A DNA stretch of 64,000 nucleotides. Origin: an uncultured Microbacteriaceae bacterium (GTDB lineage Bacteria > Actinomycetota > Actinomycetes > Actinomycetales > Microbacteriaceae). Below are positions 44,213 through 53,299 of the stretch, one piece after another. The stretch spans positions 18,985 through 82,984 of the forward strand of contig CAJAKC010000009.1 in NCBI GenBank assembly GCA_903940225.1. The letters run 5' to 3'. The translations under genes and the position numbers were made by a program. Below the pieces are notes generated by a model. That model ran no database searches and had not been told where the DNA came from. It saw nothing but the letters and a program-made list of their open reading frames with translations. Each line of letters begins with the position of its first letter. Position 1 is the stretch's first letter.

Positions 44213-45460
44213 ATGGCGAGCGTGACACCACCCCGAGGGATGCGCGACTTCACGCCCGCCGTCAAGGCTCAGCGTGAACGAGTGTTGTCGCGAATTCGTG
44301 ATTCCTATCGTGCCCACGGCTTCGACGAGATTGAAACGCCCGTCATGGAAGAGTCGAGCCGACTGTCGGCGGGGCTGGGCGGCGACAACGAAAAGCTTGC
44401 ATTCGGAATCCTCAAGCGCGGATTAACGGCCGAGGACATTGCCGGCGCCGTCTCGACGGCCGACCTGATCGACATGGGTCTGCGGTACGACCTCACCGTT
44501 CCGCTCGCCCGTTTTTATGCGACGAACCGCGCGGAACTGCCGCCCGTGTTCCGCGCGATTCAGATTGCACCCGTGTGGCGTGCCGAACGCCCGCAAAAAG
44601 GCCGCTTCCGCCAGTTCGTTCAGTGCGACATGGACATCATCGGCGAATCGGGCATCATCGCCGAGGCCGAACTGCTCACCGCGACCCTGGCGACCCTCGA
44701 TTCTCTCGGCGTCATGGGAACGACGATTCGCATCAACGATCGCCGAATCCTGATGGGGATGCTGGCGGCGTTGGGTCTGACCGACACGGCATCCGCCCTC
44801 ATCACTCTCGACAAACTCGACAAGGTCGGGGCCAGCGGCGTGATCGACGAACTGCGCGAACGGGGAACACCCGAATCCGCCCTCGAGACGCTGTCGGCTC
44901 TGCTGTCGAGCCATGCCACCCCGACCGCTGCACCCACGGTCGCCGCGATGGCCGCCGCCCTGCCCGCCGGTGTCTCGCCCGACGCGGTGGCGGAACTCGC
45001 CGCGATTGCCGACGCCGTCGGTCACACCGGCCGACTGATTTTTGACCCGTTCCTCGTTCGCGGAATGGGGTATTACACCGGCGCCATCTTCGAGGTCGCT
45101 CACCCCGACCTCGATTACTCGCTTGGCGGCGGTGGCCGATACGACGGAATGATCGGCCAGTTCCTGGGAACCGACGCACCGGCGGTCGGGCTGTCGCTCG
45201 GCTTCGAACGACTCGTCGACCTGGTTACCGACAGCGATTCGGCTGATGTCACGTCCGTCGCCGTTATCTATGACCCGGAACTGACCGCGGCCGAACTGAT
45301 TGCTGCGAAGAATTCACTGATGGCGGAGGGGCTGCGCGTGCGACTCGTCGTCAAGACGAAGAACACGCGGGCGATTCTCGACCAACTCGACCAGGACGGA
45401 TTCCGTCGCTATGCGTTCCTCAACCCGGGCGAACCGCTCGAGTGGAAGACCCTCGAGTAA
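44213..45460 (+). CDS. hisS: histidyl-tRNA synthetase
   Basis: Class II aminoacyl-tRNA synthetase, 415 residues from ATG 44213. Motif 1 region PPRGMRDFTPAVKAQRERV, motif 2 WRAERPQKGRFRQFVQCDMDI, histidine-specific LVRGMGYYTGAIFEV, GGGGRYDGMIG, and motif 3 GLSLGFERLVDL. A C-terminal anticodon-binding domain follows (VAVIYDPELTAAEL...). I chose ATG 44213 over an in-frame upstream start at 44183 because the family's N-terminus aligns there. It is longer between motifs 2 and 3 than the Escherichia type, as expected for this subgroup. Confidence 0.95.
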   Translation: MASVTPPRGMRDFTPAVKAQRERVLSRIRDSYRAHGFDEIETPVMEESSRLSAGLGGDNEKLAFGILKRGLTAEDIAGAVSTADLIDMGLRYDLTVPLARFYATNRAELPPVFRAIQIAPVWRAERPQKGRFRQFVQCDMDIIGESGIIAEAELLTATLATLDSLGVMGTTIRINDRRILMGMLAALGLTDTASALITLDKLDKVGASGVIDELRERGTPESALETLSALLSSHATPTAAPTVAAMAAALPAGVSPDAVAELAAIADAVGHTGRLIFDPFLVRGMGYYTGAIFEVAHPDLDYSLGGGGRYDGMIGQFLGTDAPAVGLSLGFERLVDLVTDSDSADVTSVAVIYDPELTAAELIAAKNSLMAEGLRVRLVVKTKNTRAILDQLDQDGFRRYAFLNPGEPLEWKTLE

Positions 45461-46783
<1,323 letters not shown>

Positions 46784-46796
46784 CACGCAGAGCGCG

Positions 46797-46830
46797 AGGG
46801 GGTGCGGACGTGTTCGCGCCCCCTTCGTTT
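46797..46830 (+). terminator. intrinsic terminator after eno
   Basis: AGGGGGTGCG (46797-46806), an 8-base loop and CGCGCCCCCT (46815-46824) form a 10-bp stem with one G-U pair, followed by TCGTTT. It is the clearest hairpin terminator in the window, and the divIC promoter starts at its last base. Confidence 0.65.
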
Positions 46831-46835
46831 ACCCT
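46830..46835 (+). promoter_or_regulatory. -10 box of leaderless promoter for divIC
   Basis: TACCCT followed by six bases and the ATG at 46842, directly after the eno terminator. This separates divIC expression from eno. Confidence 0.5.
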
Positions 46836-46841
46836 TGAGTA

Positions 46842-47330
46842 ATGAGCACGCAACGACCCACGCGACCGGGCATCCCCCCGCGTCAACGGCGTGTCCCGCG
46901 GGCTCGCGTACCACTCAGCCTCACCGAGTTGTGGGCAAGGCAGCTCGACCGTTCGGGCATGTGGCTCGGAATCATCATCGTCATCGTTGTGGCCGTCGTG
47001 GTGCTGCTCGAACCCGTCCAGATTTGGGTGCAGCAGCAGGTTCGCATCGGCGAACTACGGGCGGCGGTGACGAACTCGAAGGTCGCGGTCGCGTCGATGC
47101 AGGAAGAACTGAAACGGTGGGGCGACCGCGCTTACGTGGAGGCGCAGGCACGTCAGCGACTGCTGTTCGTCTACCCCGGTGACGTGGCCTACCTCATCGT
47201 GAACGACATCGTGGTTGACGAGTCTGTAGCGCTCGACGCCGCGGCAGCCGTCCGAACGACGAATATCAACTGGGTCGATGCGCTCGTGGCCTCCTACATC
47301 GCCGCAGCGGTCGACCAGGAATCGAAATGA
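46842..47330 (+). CDS. divIC: FtsB/DivIC-like septum formation initiator protein
   Basis: The 162-residue bitopic division protein has a cytoplasmic basic, Pro/Arg-rich N-terminus (PTRPGIPPRQRRVPRARV), one membrane helix (~residues 45-65: GIIIVIVVAVVVLLEP) and an external coiled coil (QQQVRIGELRAAVTNSKVAVASMQEELKRW). Then comes YVEAQARQRLLFVYPGD, the conserved DivIC 'ARexLgyv.PGe' element. It should act with FtsQ/FtsL at the septum. It sits between eno and a DUF501 gene, as in mycobacteria; the ATGA overlap couples it to DUF501. Confidence 0.9.
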   Translation: MSTQRPTRPGIPPRQRRVPRARVPLSLTELWARQLDRSGMWLGIIIVIVVAVVVLLEPVQIWVQQQVRIGELRAAVTNSKVAVASMQEELKRWGDRAYVEAQARQRLLFVYPGDVAYLIVNDIVVDESVALDAAAAVRTTNINWVDALVASYIAAAVDQESK

Positions 47331-47833
47331 GCATGACCCCGGCATCCGGCCGTGATTTAGAGATCATGGAAGTGCAGCTGGGACGCCCCATGCGCGACGT
47401 GGTCGGAATTGCCGCGCGGTGTGTATGCGGTGCGCCGACTGTGGTCTCCACTACTCCCCGATTGAGCGACGGAACCCCGTTTCCCACGTTCTACTATTTG
47501 ACGCATCCCGCGGCCACGGCAGCAATCTCGACTCTAGAAGCGAACGGATTCATGGCCGTCGAGCAGGCGAAACTGGCCGAGGACGACGACCTGCACGCCG
47601 CCTACGAAGCCGCGCACCACGCCTACATCGCCGATCGCGACAAGTTCGGTGAGGTACAGGAAATCGATGGAATCAGCGCGGGCGGAATGCCGACCCGCGT
47701 CAAATGCCTACACGCTCTCGTCGGCCACAGCTTGGCGGCAGGCACCGGCGTAAACCCCATCGGCGATGCCGCGCTGGCGGCGTGCAGCTGGAAACCCGAA
47801 GTGTGCCAATGTTTACCCGACGCACGCGACTGA
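47327..47833 (+). CDS. DUF501 family protein
   Basis: The 168-residue soluble protein matches the actinobacterial DUF501 family of unknown function. It has RCVCGAPTVVSTTPRLSDGTPFPT with the conserved 'PfPTxyyLThP' element (FYYLTHPAAT), GGMPTRVKCLHALVGHSLAAG and a cysteine cluster near the end (CSWKPEVCQC). The His/Cys content could bind a metal, but this is unproven. The ATG overlaps the divIC stop. In most actinobacteria a Ppx/GppA phosphatase follows; here a protease does. Confidence 0.9.
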   Translation: MSMTPASGRDLEIMEVQLGRPMRDVVGIAARCVCGAPTVVSTTPRLSDGTPFPTFYYLTHPAATAAISTLEANGFMAVEQAKLAEDDDLHAAYEAAHHAYIADRDKFGEVQEIDGISAGGMPTRVKCLHALVGHSLAAGTGVNPIGDAALAACSWKPEVCQCLPDARD

Positions 47834-49044
47834 GTATCTTTGCCGCCGTCGCGCTGGTTTTTGGTGCGGCGCTGCCGGCCAGCGCCGATGTCTATCGCCG
47901 GTCGGAATGGTGGCTCACGGATTACGGAGTGACCAGGGCCTGGAGAACCGCGACCGGCGAAGGAATCACCATCGCAATCATCGACTCCGGCATCGAGGGC
48001 GATCACTCGGACCTCACCGGACAGATTATTGGCGGCACAGATATGTCAGGCATTGGATCACCCGACGGGCAGACTTTGCTATCGCCGAATAAGGACCACG
48101 GAACGAAGGTCGCGTCGCTCGCGGCGGGGCACGGTTCCGGGTCACACGGTGTGATGGGCACCGCCCCCGGAGCAAAGCTGCTGAGCGTCAGCGTGTCGTT
48201 TGACCGCGGCGATTCGACTACCGACCAACAGGTCGCCGACGGCGTCAACTGGGCGGTCGATCACGGCGCAGACATCATCGTGATGTCTTTCGTCATGAAC
48301 AGGCCGTGGTGGACTCCCGAATGGGATAAGGCATTCCTCAAGGCCGAAAAGGCCGGGGTGCTGATTGTTGCGGCGGCGGGAAACCGCGGAAACGGCACCA
48401 CCTCGATCGGATCTCCCGCAACCATCCCCGGTGTGCTCGCCGTTGGCGGGGTGACGCGTTCGGGGAAGGTCAGCTCGTTCGCTTCGACACCCGGTTCGAC
48501 AATCGGGGTCGTTGCCGCCAGTGAACGCCTGCCCGGGTCAATCCCCGGCGGTGGACGAGAGTTCTGGAATGGAACATCGGGTGCTGCACCGATTGTCGCG
48601 GGAATCGCGGCGTTGGTCATGGAGGCACACCCCGAACTCGACACGGCAAACATCGTCAACCGAATCCTCGTCACGGCAGACCCGGTCGGCAAAGTCGGCA
48701 ACATCAAATACGGCTGGGGGATAATCGACGCCTACGGTGCCGTGACGGCCGACGTGCCCGACGTCGAATCCAACCCCCTGGGCACAATCGCGGAATGGAT
48801 TCCGCTGCACCGATTCGTCGAATGGGAATCGACGGCGGTTCCCCTGACCGTCCCGGACCCAATCGCCGACGAAACACTTGTGGTTTCACAAGAGGCGAAC
48901 AGTCGCGCAAACCTCGAGCGAACGTGGGTGAATGTCATCACGCCGGTGGCGGCAATCGGCGGGCTCGTCGGGTCTTTCACAATGGTTCTCTTTGGATTCG
49001 TTCGACGGCTGGTTCTGGCGCGAACACGGGCTGTAACACGATAG
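47809..49044 (+). CDS. S8 subtilisin-like protease, mycosin-like, membrane-anchored
   Basis: The 411-residue protein starts at ATG 47809 inside the end of the DUF501 gene (25-base overlap). It has a signal peptide (MFTRRTRLSIFAAVALVFGA, ending ASAD). The subtilase triad is intact: Asp59 (IAIIDSGIEG), His97 (KDHGTKVASLAAG) and Ser257 (NGTSGAAPIVAGIAAL), with oxyanion Asn192 (AAAGNRG). A C-terminal membrane helix (VITPVAAIGGLVGSFTMVLFGF) and basic tail keep the catalytic domain outside. The design is that of mycosins, the proteases of type VII secretion, but no ESX genes are present here. Confidence 0.88.
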   Translation: MFTRRTRLSIFAAVALVFGAALPASADVYRRSEWWLTDYGVTRAWRTATGEGITIAIIDSGIEGDHSDLTGQIIGGTDMSGIGSPDGQTLLSPNKDHGTKVASLAAGHGSGSHGVMGTAPGAKLLSVSVSFDRGDSTTDQQVADGVNWAVDHGADIIVMSFVMNRPWWTPEWDKAFLKAEKAGVLIVAAAGNRGNGTTSIGSPATIPGVLAVGGVTRSGKVSSFASTPGSTIGVVAASERLPGSIPGGGREFWNGTSGAAPIVAGIAALVMEAHPELDTANIVNRILVTADPVGKVGNIKYGWGIIDAYGAVTADVPDVESNPLGTIAEWIPLHRFVEWESTAVPLTVPDPIADETLVVSQEANSRANLERTWVNVITPVAAIGGLVGSFTMVLFGFVRRLVLARTRAVTR

Positions 49045-49082
49045 ATTAGGGAAGTTGTAAACAACTCTCAACAGGAGATTTC

Positions 49083-50411
49083 GTGCCCAAAGTTCTCGTC
49101 GTCGGTGGCGGATACACCGGTTTCTACACCGCGTTCGCCCTGCAGAACCAGCTTCGCCGTGGCGAAGCGGAGGTCACGCTCGTCGACCCGCTTCCCTACA
49201 TGACGTACCACCCCTTCCTACCCGAGGTTGCTGCCGGCTCGATTGAGCCGCGCCATGTCATCGTGCCGCTGCGTCGCCATCTGAAAAAGACGAACGTTAT
49301 TCAGGGCAAGGTCGTTGGGATAGACCACAAGAAAAAGACCGCGACCATCGAGCCCTCGGCGGGCAAGCCATACGCCATCAAGTACGACCACATCGTTCTG
49401 GCGGCCGGTTCCGTCTCGCGCACATTCCCCATTCCCGGCGTCGCCGAGGGTGCAATAGGCATGAAGTCCATCGAAGAAGCCGTCGCCGTTCGCGACCGAA
49501 TCATCGACAACTTCGCCAAGGCCGCCAACCTGCCCGCCGGCAAGGAGCGCGACCGCCTCTTGACCGTCACCGTCATCGGTGGGGGCTTTGCCGGAATCGA
49601 AACGTTTGCCGAACTGCGTTCGCTGGCCTCGGGAATGCTCAAGAATTACCCCGAACTGACCATCGAGGACACCCGGTTCCACCTCGTCGAGGCGATGGGG
49701 CGAATCATGCCCGAGGTGTCGCTCGGCACGTCGAAGTGGGTCATCAAAAACCTCGCTCAGCGCGGCGCGACCATTCACCTCGACACCCAGTTGACGTCTG
49801 CCGTTGACGGCAAAGTTGAACTCTCGAGTGGACTGAAATTCGAATCGGATGTCATCATCTGGACCGCCGGTGTCATGGCGAACCCCGTCTTGCGCAAAAC
49901 AGACTTTCCCATTGACGATCGTGGCCGAATTCGTTCGTCCCCGACGCTGCAGGTCACTGCCGAAAACGGCGCAATCGTCGCGGGCGCGTGGGCCGCTGGC
50001 GACAACTCGGCGGTACCCGACCTCACCGGTGCCGGAGTCGGCGGAATGTGCGTTCCCAACGCGCAGCACGCCGTCCGCCAGGCGAAGCTCATGGCCAAAA
50101 ACATCGTTGCCGACATTCGTGGCGAAGAACCGCGCAAGTATTTCCACAAGAACCTCGGAGTTGTCGCCGGACTCGGCGTCGGTCACGGTGTTTTCGAATC
50201 CGGGAAGTTCAGGGTCACGGGATTCCTCGCGTGGATCATGCACCGTGGCTACCACGGTCTTGCCATGCCGATGTGGGAGCGCAAACTGCGCGTCTTCGGC
50301 GACTGGGTTCTGCAGTTCTTCGTTGGTCGAGACACCGCCGCGATCTCGTTACGCGAAACCCCGACCGCCTACTTCCGGGCGTTCGCGTCGCGTCCCGCCC
50401 GCACGAAGTAA
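49083..50411 (+). CDS. ndh: type II NADH dehydrogenase (NDH-2 family FAD oxidoreductase)
   Basis: The 442-residue peripheral membrane flavoprotein passes electrons from NADH to quinone without pumping. Two dinucleotide folds: VLVVGGGYTGFYTAFAL for FAD and VTVIGGGFAGIETFAEL for NADH. The NDH-2 landmarks VIIWTAGVMANPVLRKT and VAGAWAAGDNSAVPDLTG are followed by the quinone-side region NAQHAVRQAKLMA. The amphipathic C-terminal part (GFLAWIMHRGYHGLAMPMWERK) likely contacts the membrane. The GTG start has AGGAGA five bases upstream, with a TAGATT -10 candidate before it. Confidence 0.93.
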   Translation: MPKVLVVGGGYTGFYTAFALQNQLRRGEAEVTLVDPLPYMTYHPFLPEVAAGSIEPRHVIVPLRRHLKKTNVIQGKVVGIDHKKKTATIEPSAGKPYAIKYDHIVLAAGSVSRTFPIPGVAEGAIGMKSIEEAVAVRDRIIDNFAKAANLPAGKERDRLLTVTVIGGGFAGIETFAELRSLASGMLKNYPELTIEDTRFHLVEAMGRIMPEVSLGTSKWVIKNLAQRGATIHLDTQLTSAVDGKVELSSGLKFESDVIIWTAGVMANPVLRKTDFPIDDRGRIRSSPTLQVTAENGAIVAGAWAAGDNSAVPDLTGAGVGGMCVPNAQHAVRQAKLMAKNIVADIRGEEPRKYFHKNLGVVAGLGVGHGVFESGKFRVTGFLAWIMHRGYHGLAMPMWERKLRVFGDWVLQFFVGRDTAAISLRETPTAYFRAFASRPARTK

Positions 50412-50422
50412 AGCTCAAACAC

Positions 50423-50496
50423 GCCCCAATAGCCCAACCGGCAGAGGCAAACGACTTAAAATCGTTACAGTCAGGGTTCAAATCCCTGTTGGGGCA
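50423..50496 (+). tRNA. tRNA-Leu (anticodon TAA), with a short variable loop
   Basis: A 74-base cloverleaf: acceptor GCCCCAA/TTGGGGC, anticodon stem AACGA/TCGTT with loop CTTAAAA (anticodon UAA), variable loop ACAGT (5 bases), T-stem CAGGG/CCCTG with loop TTCAAAT, discriminator A, no CCA. The anticodon reads UUA. Bacterial leucine tRNAs normally have a long variable arm, which is missing here, so the leucine call rests on the anticodon and A73. Confidence 0.82.
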
Positions 50497-50565
50497 CGAC
50501 ATCAACCCGGTTCCTATGAATTTCGCCTTAGGGGAAAGCGCTAGTTTCTTTGCGTTGGCCGAGCG

Positions 50566-50571
50566 TAAAGT
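50566..50571 (+). promoter_or_regulatory. -10 box of leaderless promoter for lemA
   Basis: TAAAGT followed by six bases and the ATG at 50578. Confidence 0.5.
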
Positions 50572-50577
50572 AGACGC

Positions 50578-51147
50578 ATGGACCCAATCACAATTGCCCT
50601 TCTCGTCATCGCCGGTGTTGTCGTTCTCGCCGGACTCTATGTGTGGTCGACCTACAACGGTCTCGTCACGCTCAATGTCCGCGTCGACGAAGCATGGAGC
50701 GACATCACCGTTCAGCTCAAGCGCCGTGCGGATCTCATCCCTAACCTGATTGAAGCAGTCAAGGGATATGCCAAACATGAAAAACAGGTTTTCGAGAACG
50801 TCACCAAGGCGCGCGCCGCGACGGTCGGTGCGGGTTCGCCCGCCGAAGCCGCCGCTGCCGAAAACATGATGCAGTCGGCGCTCAAGTCGATTTTCGCTGT
50901 CGCCGAGGCGTACCCCGACCTCCAGGCCAGCGAAAACTTCCAGCAGTTGCAGGCCGAACTCGTCGACACCGAAAACAAGATCCAGGCCTCGCGCCGCTTC
51001 TACAACGGTGGCGTGCGCGATCTGAACACGAGGATCCTTGTCTTCCCCAACAATGTGTGGGCGCGTCAGCTCGGTTTCGGTAAGCGCGACTTCTTCGAGG
51101 TCGACAACCCGGAAGCTATTGCCGAACCACCGAAGGTGCAGTTCTAA
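50578..51147 (+). CDS. lemA: LemA family protein
   Basis: The 189-residue protein has one N-terminal membrane helix (residues ~4-23, ITIALLVIAGVVVLAGLYVW) and a long helical-bundle domain. The family signature is YNGLVTLNVRVDEAWSDI, then QLKRRADLIPNLIEAVKGYAKHE. The second half has AEAYPDLQASENFQQLQ and SRRFYNGGVRDLNTRI. LemA is of unknown biochemical role but is often paired with M48 proteases, as here (6-base gap). The leaderless promoter fixes the start. Confidence 0.94.
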   Translation: MDPITIALLVIAGVVVLAGLYVWSTYNGLVTLNVRVDEAWSDITVQLKRRADLIPNLIEAVKGYAKHEKQVFENVTKARAATVGAGSPAEAAAAENMMQSALKSIFAVAEAYPDLQASENFQQLQAELVDTENKIQASRRFYNGGVRDLNTRILVFPNNVWARQLGFGKRDFFEVDNPEAIAEPPKVQF

Positions 51148-51153
51148 ACACCG

Positions 51154-52062
51154 ATGTACAGCGCCATCACCGCGAATAAGCGGAACACTGTCATCATCAT
51201 CCTTGTCTTTCTCGCGCTGGTTGCAGCACTTGGATGGCTCGCTGCCTATATTTACGGTGGCGGCACGTGGGGCATCACCATCGCGACGGTAATCGGCGCT
51301 GGTCTTTACGCCTGGTTCCAGTACTACAACGCGGGATCGATTGCCGTGGCGACATCGGGCGCGGTGCAGATCGAGATGAAGGACAATCCGCGACTGTGGC
51401 GCGTTGTCGAAAACCTGTCCATCACCAACGGCATGCCGATGCCGAAGGTCTACATTGTGACCGATCCGTCACCGAACGCGTTCGCCTCGGGGCGCGACCC
51501 CGAACACGCTGTTGTTGCGGCAACCACCGGTCTGCTCGACATCATGACCGACGCCGAACTCGAGGGGGTCATGGCTCACGAGATGGGCCACGTGAAAAAC
51601 TTCGACATCCGTGTCAGCACGATGGTCTTCGGTCTTGTCGTCGCCATCGGATTCCTCGCAGACTTCATGTTTCGCATGGCGTTCTGGGCCGGTCAGGGGG
51701 CTCGCGGCGGCGACCGCGACAACGCGGCCGGAGCAATTGCGCTGGCGTCGCTCGTCTTCGCGCTGTTCGCCAGCGTTATTGCCTATCTACTCGGACCTCT
51801 CATTCAGGCGGGCATTTCGCGACAGCGTGAATACCTCGCCGACGCCACCGGCGCGATGACCACCCGCAACCCCGAGGGGCTCGCCAGTGCACTGCACAAA
51901 CTCGGCGAATACGGACGGCCCCTGCAGCGCCAGTCGGCGTCGATGGCACACATGTGGATGTCCGATCCGCTCAAACCCGGATTCCTCGCCCGCATTTACG
52001 CAACGCACCCTCCCATCGCGGACCGCATCAAGCGCCTGCTGGAAATCGGCGGGAAGTTCTAA
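51154..52062 (+). CDS. htpX: M48 family zinc metalloprotease (HtpX-like)
   Basis: The 302-residue integral membrane protease is of the HtpX type, which degrades damaged membrane proteins. It has four predicted helices (two at the N-terminus, two after the active site). The zinc motif HEMGH (His142, Glu143, His146) is preceded by DAELEGVMA. The third ligand region is QREYLADATGAMTTRNPEGLASAL, and ATHPPIADRIKRLLE closes the protein. It forms an operon with lemA. The stop interlocks with that of the convergent YcaQ-type gene (CTAA). Confidence 0.93.
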   Translation: MYSAITANKRNTVIIILVFLALVAALGWLAAYIYGGGTWGITIATVIGAGLYAWFQYYNAGSIAVATSGAVQIEMKDNPRLWRVVENLSITNGMPMPKVYIVTDPSPNAFASGRDPEHAVVAATTGLLDIMTDAELEGVMAHEMGHVKNFDIRVSTMVFGLVVAIGFLADFMFRMAFWAGQGARGGDRDNAAGAIALASLVFALFASVIAYLLGPLIQAGISRQREYLADATGAMTTRNPEGLASALHKLGEYGRPLQRQSASMAHMWMSDPLKPGFLARIYATHPPIADRIKRLLEIGGKF

Positions 52063-53267
52063 CCGAACACGCGGCGCAACTCGGCGGCCGCGTCCCCCCA
52101 GTCCTCGACGACGATTCGTTCGAGCCCGCGCCACGCGGCCGCATCGCGAAGGGTCTGCGCTAGCCGTTCAACGGCGTTCGCGGGCCGTTTCGGTTCCCAG
52201 TGGGCGCTCCTGACGATGAGCGTCTTCGTCTTTCGGTCGGCCTTCAGGTCGATCCGACCGACGAGAGCGTCGTTCATGAGAATCGGTAGCGAGTAATAGC
52301 CGTAGACGCGTTTGTGCGCCGGCGTGTAAATCTCGATCCGATAGTCGAACCCAAACATTCTCGACGCGCGTTCCCGATTCCACGTGATGGGGTCAAAGGG
52401 TGACAACACGGTTGAGACCGCAGGCGCCTTCGGCGGAATAGTCGCGGTGGGCAGCATGTACCCGTTCACGGGTTTGCCGTTTTTTGTCCAACCGACAACA
52501 GCCACCTCGACGACGTCTCCGCTGCTCACCAGTTCGTCCACAGCCACCCGTGCGGGTGCAGTCTTGAACCGGTAGTAATCGGCGACGTCGGTCAGCGTGC
52601 CGACACCCAGCGCACGAACCGCGTCACGCATGAGAGTGCGCCTCGCGTCGGTCTCGGGAACACTGGCATCCAACAGGCGATGGGGGATGACGTCGGCGAC
52701 AGGGGCATAAATCCGTTGGAAATTCGTGCGGCCAATGGCGGTGATGGTTCCGTCTTCGAAAAGGTATTCCAACGCCAATTTCACGTCGCTCCACTCCCAC
52801 CACGAGCCGCGTCGTTTCTCGCGCACGCCCTCCAACTGACTGAACGTTGCCGGACCGTCCGCGTGCAGGCGGGCCACGAGCGTGTCGGCGAGTGCACGGT
52901 GTTCTGCAAGCCACGCGCCGGGTCTGGCATGGCGTTCCCGCGCCGCGTGCATCTTCCACTGCCACAGCGGCCACGAGTCGACGGGAAGGAACGCGGCTTC
53001 GTGCCCCCAGTATTCGAAATGCGTGGCAGGTGCGTGTGGTACGAGCAGCATCTCATCGAGCACGGCGGTGTCGTACATTCCCAGTCGAGAAAACAGCGGC
53101 ATGTAATGGCTACGTTCAAAAACATTCACGGAATCGATTTGTAAGACACCGAGATTCGCGATGGTGGCGGTGAGATGTTCGATGGTCGCCCGCCCGCGAG
53201 GTCGGTTTCCGAATCCCTGCGCGGCCAGAGCCACACGACGTGCCTCGGCCGCAGAAAGTTCGTTCAC
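52059..53267 (-). CDS. ycaQ: YcaQ-family winged-helix DNA glycosylase
   Basis: The 402-residue protein fits the HTH_42/YcaQ family of winged-helix glycosylases that remove alkylated bases or unhook interstrand crosslinks. The catalytic strip is LGVLQIDSVNVF with Gln43-Ile44-Asp45. That QxD form is typical of YcaQ/AlkX, while AlkZ has QxQ. Other family elements are FEYWGHEAAFLP, DGPATFSQLEG and LSPFDPITWNRERASRMFGFDYRIEIYTPAHKRVYGYY. The GTG start has TACCGT seven bases upstream. It is divergent from ilvA. Confidence 0.88.
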   Translation of the reverse strand: MNELSAAEARRVALAAQGFGNRPRGRATIEHLTATIANLGVLQIDSVNVFERSHYMPLFSRLGMYDTAVLDEMLLVPHAPATHFEYWGHEAAFLPVDSWPLWQWKMHAARERHARPGAWLAEHRALADTLVARLHADGPATFSQLEGVREKRRGSWWEWSDVKLALEYLFEDGTITAIGRTNFQRIYAPVADVIPHRLLDASVPETDARRTLMRDAVRALGVGTLTDVADYYRFKTAPARVAVDELVSSGDVVEVAVVGWTKNGKPVNGYMLPTATIPPKAPAVSTVLSPFDPITWNRERASRMFGFDYRIEIYTPAHKRVYGYYSLPILMNDALVGRIDLKADRKTKTLIVRSAHWEPKRPANAVERLAQTLRDAAAWRGLERIVVEDWGDAAAELRRVFG

Positions 53268-53273
53268 CCTTGA

Positions 53274-53280
53274 TACGGTA
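53274..53280. promoter_or_regulatory. shared bidirectional -10 region of ycaQ and ilvA
   Basis: The heptamer TACGGTA reads as TACGGT on the plus strand (53274-53279, toward ilvA) and TACCGT on the minus strand (53280 to 53275), seven bases before the ycaQ GTG. The two -10 elements occupy the same bases, so the genes should compete for polymerase. Confidence 0.45.
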
Positions 53281-53299
53281 GCGTTTTCACAGGTACATC

